From Bacilli bacterium (GTDB lineage: Bacteria > Bacillota_I > Bacilli_A > RFN20 > CAG-449), in the NCBI GenBank assembly GCA_900755065.1, contig CAAEFC010000041.1, positions 1-44,226 on the forward strand: a stretch of DNA of 44,226 nucleotides, written 5' to 3'. A program made the position numbers and the translations under genes. How positions within the stretch are numbered: position 1 is the first letter of the stretch; each line of letters starts with the position of its first letter. Below the pieces are notes generated by a model. The model was given only the letters and a program-made list of their open reading frames with translations, made no database searches and was not told where the DNA came from. Shown piece after piece: positions 41,800 to 44,226 of this stretch.

Positions 41800-43464
41800 A
41801 TGAGCAAAAAACTTTTATTAGTGTCCTTATTGGCCGTGGGTATGCTAGTGGGATGCGGTGGCAAAAAAGATGATGCTTCTTCATCTGTAACGCCAAGCGA
41901 AAATCCTTCCTCCGGAGGAGGGGGAGATACCAGTTCGTGGACCAACACGTACGGAAATGCCGGTTATTACCTCATCGGCACCGGAAACGATTGGAGCGAA
42001 TTGTTCTGGACAAAAGAAAACTTTGAAATCTTCTATCTGAGTCCGGTAGGCGACGGAACCTATACGTTAACCGGTTCGATCGCCGCAGAAGATCTGGTCG
42101 ACAGCGAAGGCGCGGCGATTAAATGGGAATACAAGGTCCGCTACTTCGACGGCGAAGGAAAAGTAACCGACTGGTATCCGAGCGGCGTGGATAACAACAA
42201 CGCCATCACCGAAGCCGGACAATACACCTTTACGTTCAATCCGAACGGATTGGATGGCAAACTCGGAACGAAACCGGACGGATCGACTTTCCAACTTTAC
42301 ACCGAACACGTGAAAGCAGGAGACGCCAAAACCGAAGATCACCTGAAAATCTCCGCAACGCAGAGAAGCGATCTTCAAAATGTCACCGGTGATGCCAGAC
42401 TCAGACTCTACTACACCGGCACCGAAATCACGGACGACGACGACATCTACATCTACGGCGGATTCGACGGATGGACCGGATGGACCAAACTGAACAAGAC
42501 GAAAGATGAAGACACCGGAAGATACACGTTTGAAACGACGTACGAAGACATCGTTATCGGTATCGGACCGCTGGAAATGTCCTATGAATTCTGCATCGTC
42601 GTCGGAGGCACCGACTTCGATCTGAACGATCCGTGGAACACCGGAAAACAACTGATCAATCCGGACGGCGGCAACTGGTCGGTCTCTTACACTTCTTCCA
42701 AGACGCTTTCGATCCTGACTCTGCCGGAAAACATCGACAACCTGATCAAGGTCATGACCGTTGAAGAAGCGATCGCGGCGATGAAAGCCCCGGACTTCGT
42801 CGGCAAAACCGTCATGATGCGGGTACGCGGCGAAGTGACCGCAGTGTCTTACAACAGCACTTACGATTCCTATACGCTCGATCTGGCGATGCCGGAACCG
42901 AAGGAAGACCCGGTGGAGGGCGAGACCGAAGTAGACACCAATGTGTACAAATTCCAGGTTTTCTCCGGCGTCGTGAAAGAAGGAGAAGCGAAGCCGAAGG
43001 TCGGCGATACCGTTTCGGCCTACGGTTATACGCAGATTTTCACGGAAACCGATTCCAACACCGGCGTGACGACCGTTACCTACGAGGTGGCTTACGACAG
43101 CACCAACAAAGTCAGCCCGATCATCTACAACGTGGTTACTCCGTTCGATTACCTCTATGTCAGAGGGGATATGAGCAACTGGGCTTGCCAGGACGCCTAC
43201 AAACTCGTGGCGACCGATACGCCTGACGTCTATGCCTGCACGGTCTCTCTTGCCGAAGGCGCGCTGTTCAAGTTATCCAACAACACGGAGAACTGGGAAG
43301 TTCAATACGGCGGAGCCACGGCGAACGGCCAACTCGTCATCGATGAATCCTGCACGGATTGCTTCGATGTATCGGGAGACAACATCACCGTCTTAGTCGC
43401 CGGAAGTTACACCTTCACCTACGATTTATCCGGTGAAACTCCTGTCGCTTCCGTATCGAAGTAA
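41800..43464 (+). CDS. Surface lipoprotein with repeated beta-sandwich modules, probably carbohydrate-binding
   Basis: A 554-residue lipoprotein: signal peptide with LVGC lipobox (Cys19), then a Ser/Gly-rich linker to about 45. At least three modules begin with a short strand and Trp-rich loop (YLIGTGNDWSE at about 52; IYIYGGFDGWTGW near 216; LYVRGDMSNWA near 454), the style of SusE/CBM-like starch-binding domains. Between the second and third lies a region (about 320-430) resembling an OB-fold (VRGEVTAV...GDTVSAYGYTQ). No catalytic motif is seen. It probably binds polysaccharide at the cell surface, perhaps with a transporter elsewhere. Single-gene unit with its own promoter and terminator. 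Confidence 0.8.
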   Translation: MSKKLLLVSLLAVGMLVGCGGKKDDASSSVTPSENPSSGGGGDTSSWTNTYGNAGYYLIGTGNDWSELFWTKENFEIFYLSPVGDGTYTLTGSIAAEDLVDSEGAAIKWEYKVRYFDGEGKVTDWYPSGVDNNNAITEAGQYTFTFNPNGLDGKLGTKPDGSTFQLYTEHVKAGDAKTEDHLKISATQRSDLQNVTGDARLRLYYTGTEITDDDDIYIYGGFDGWTGWTKLNKTKDEDTGRYTFETTYEDIVIGIGPLEMSYEFCIVVGGTDFDLNDPWNTGKQLINPDGGNWSVSYTSSKTLSILTLPENIDNLIKVMTVEEAIAAMKAPDFVGKTVMMRVRGEVTAVSYNSTYDSYTLDLAMPEPKEDPVEGETEVDTNVYKFQVFSGVVKEGEAKPKVGDTVSAYGYTQIFTETDSNTGVTTVTYEVAYDSTNKVSPIIYNVVTPFDYLYVRGDMSNWACQDAYKLVATDTPDVYACTVSLAEGALFKLSNNTENWEVQYGGATANGQLVIDESCTDCFDVSGDNITVLVAGSYTFTYDLSGETPVASVSK

Positions 43465-43474
43465 GGACGAAAAC

Positions 43475-43514
43475 AAAAAGAACCGACGGATCCGATCCGA
43501 TCGGTTCTTTTTTT
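43475..43514. terminator. Bidirectional terminator between lipoprotein gene and prs
   Basis: AAAAAGAACCGA pairs with TCGGTTCTTTTT around a 14-base loop, with T-runs on both strands, starting 11 bases after the lipoprotein stop. Confidence 0.8.
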
Positions 43515-43532
43515 GTCCTTTACAGGCAAAGA

Positions 43533-43556
43533 AAAACGTCCGCGTTCGCGGGCGTT
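43533..43556 (-). terminator. Terminator of prs
   Basis: On the minus strand ACG-C-CCGC, loop GAAC, GCGG-A-CGT then TTTTTC, only a few bases after the prs stop. Confidence 0.65.
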
Positions 43557-43559
43557 CGT

Positions 43560-44226
43560 TCAATCGATATGGTTGTAAAGATTGTACACGTTGGAAACGG
43601 CTTCGCCCGTTTCGATATTCTCGATCACCTTCGCCAGCATCGGACCGACGGACAGAACCTTGACGATCGGATGTTCCATTTTTTTCTGCAACGGAATGGT
43701 ATTGGTGAATACGATTTCCTCGAAAAGGCCGTTCAGAACCCGTTCCTCCGCCGGAGAAGAGAAAATGCCGTGCGTACAGGCGATGCGAACGCTGCGCGCG
43801 CCTTGTTCTTTCAGCACTTTCGCGCCGGCCGAACAGGAACCCGCCGTATCGATCATGTCATCGATCATGATGCAGTCCTTTCCTTCGACGTTTCCGATGA
43901 TATTCATCACTTCGGCCACGTTCGGCCCGGTTCTCCGCTTATCGATGATCGCAATCGGGAGATTCAGTTTTTCGGCGATCTTTCTGGCGCGGTTGACGCC
44001 CCCGTGATCCGGCGAGACGATCACCATGTCGGGATTGTTCTTGTATTTCCAATAGTAGTCGGTGATCAACGGGATCGCCGTCAATTCGTCGACCAGACAG
44101 GAAAAGAATCCCTGTATCTGCGGTGCGTGGAGATCGATGGTGATGACCCGGTGCACGCCTGCGGTTTTCAACAGGTCGGCGACCAAACGCGAAGTGATCG
44201 GCTGGCGCGGGTTGCTCTTTCGATCC
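43560..44226 (-). CDS. prs: Ribose-phosphate pyrophosphokinase (5' end outside window)
   Basis: Makes PRPP from ribose-5-phosphate and ATP for nucleotide, His and Trp synthesis. The frame is open through the right edge, so about 222 C-terminal residues are seen of an expected 310-320. RKSNPRQPITSRLVADLL, VITIDLHAPQIQGFF, VSPDHGGVNRARKIA and the PRPP loop IMIDDMIDTAGS are all intact. It lies on the same strand as pth and mfd, as in the Bacillus glmU-prs-ctc-pth-mfd cluster, but here 8 kb of other genes separate prs from pth. Confidence 0.96.
   Translation of the reverse strand, partial: DRKSNPRQPITSRLVADLLKTAGVHRVITIDLHAPQIQGFFSCLVDELTAIPLITDYYWKYKNNPDMVIVSPDHGGVNRARKIAEKLNLPIAIIDKRRTGPNVAEVMNIIGNVEGKDCIMIDDMIDTAGSCSAGAKVLKEQGARSVRIACTHGIFSSPAEERVLNGLFEEIVFTNTIPLQKKMEHPIVKVLSVGPMLAKVIENIETGEAVSNVYNLYNHID

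Noticed and set aside
1..44226. CRISPR arrays, tRNA or rRNA genes, known riboswitches
   Set aside because: No regularly spaced repeats, cloverleaf-like sequences or rRNA-like conserved stretches were recognised on reading both strands. A covariance-model search could still find weak RNA elements.

Overview
The window looks like a chromosomal segment of an endospore-forming, low-to-medium-GC Bacillota, probably an uncultured gut member of class Bacilli. This rests on the gene content and order; the lineage itself is inference. On the minus strand, reading right to left, the order is pth, mfd, (inserted cassette), spoVT, rqcP, yabP, yabQ, divIC, spoIIE, tilS, ftsH, dusB, (inserted genes), lysS. 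This matches the housekeeping/sporulation cluster near the replication origin of Bacillus subtilis, with several members missing (mazG/yabN, yabR, hprT, coaX, hslO). prs enters at the right edge on the same strand, and a lone GlmU acetyltransferase domain sits downstream of lysS.

Layout. 1-7957: a carbohydrate-degradation block with the end of a large surface protein, a GH36 alpha-galactosidase, an SGNH-hydrolase lipoprotein, a GH43 enzyme, a divergent LacI-type repressor and a CE6/SASA-type esterase lipoprotein. A perfect 16-bp palindrome overlaps the esterase promoter. 7954-9991: an A+T-rich RloA/RloB (AbiL-like) ATPase-TOPRIM pair, probably phage defence. 10014-12074: htpG with an HrcA/CIRCE-like operator laid over its promoter. 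12076-14714: the GlmU acetyltransferase domain and a lysyl-tRNA synthetase carrying an extra C-terminal tRNA-binding domain. 14775-19194: accessory genes (DUF4143 ATPase, HU, a membrane XRE regulator, a FucO-like dehydrogenase). 19238-27744: dusB, ftsH, tilS, spoIIE, divIC, yabQ, yabP, rqcP, spoVT. 27789-31438: a four-gene cassette with its own strong promoter, encoding a secreted protein of unknown function and a split FtsX/MacB-like ABC exporter, inserted between spoVT and mfd. 31460-35478: mfd and pth. 35603-36592: a methyltransferase remnant and a DUF1540 zinc-ribbon-like gene. 36613-38188: a DUF368 transporter and PAP2 phosphatase pair, probably for undecaprenyl-phosphate recycling. 38351-40984: pyruvate phosphate dikinase. 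40985-41799: an A+T-rich, gene-poor gap with a MITE-like inverted-repeat element and a possible 52-residue membrane peptide. 41800-43464: a putative carbohydrate-binding lipoprotein, convergent with prs.

How the parts fit. The left block suggests a cell that trims alpha-galactoside, arabinose/xylose and acetyl groups from plant glycans at its surface. PpdK and FucO fit fermentative sugar metabolism. The minus-strand cluster links translation (lysS, dusB, tilS, pth, rqcP), repair (mfd), division (divIC, ftsH) and sporulation (spoIIE, yabP, yabQ, spoVT). The best candidates for new biology are the secreted-protein/ABC cassette inside that cluster, the LysRS-tRNA-binding-domain fusion and the stand-alone GlmU acetyltransferase domain. 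No rRNA, tRNA, CRISPR array or recognisable riboswitch was found by eye.
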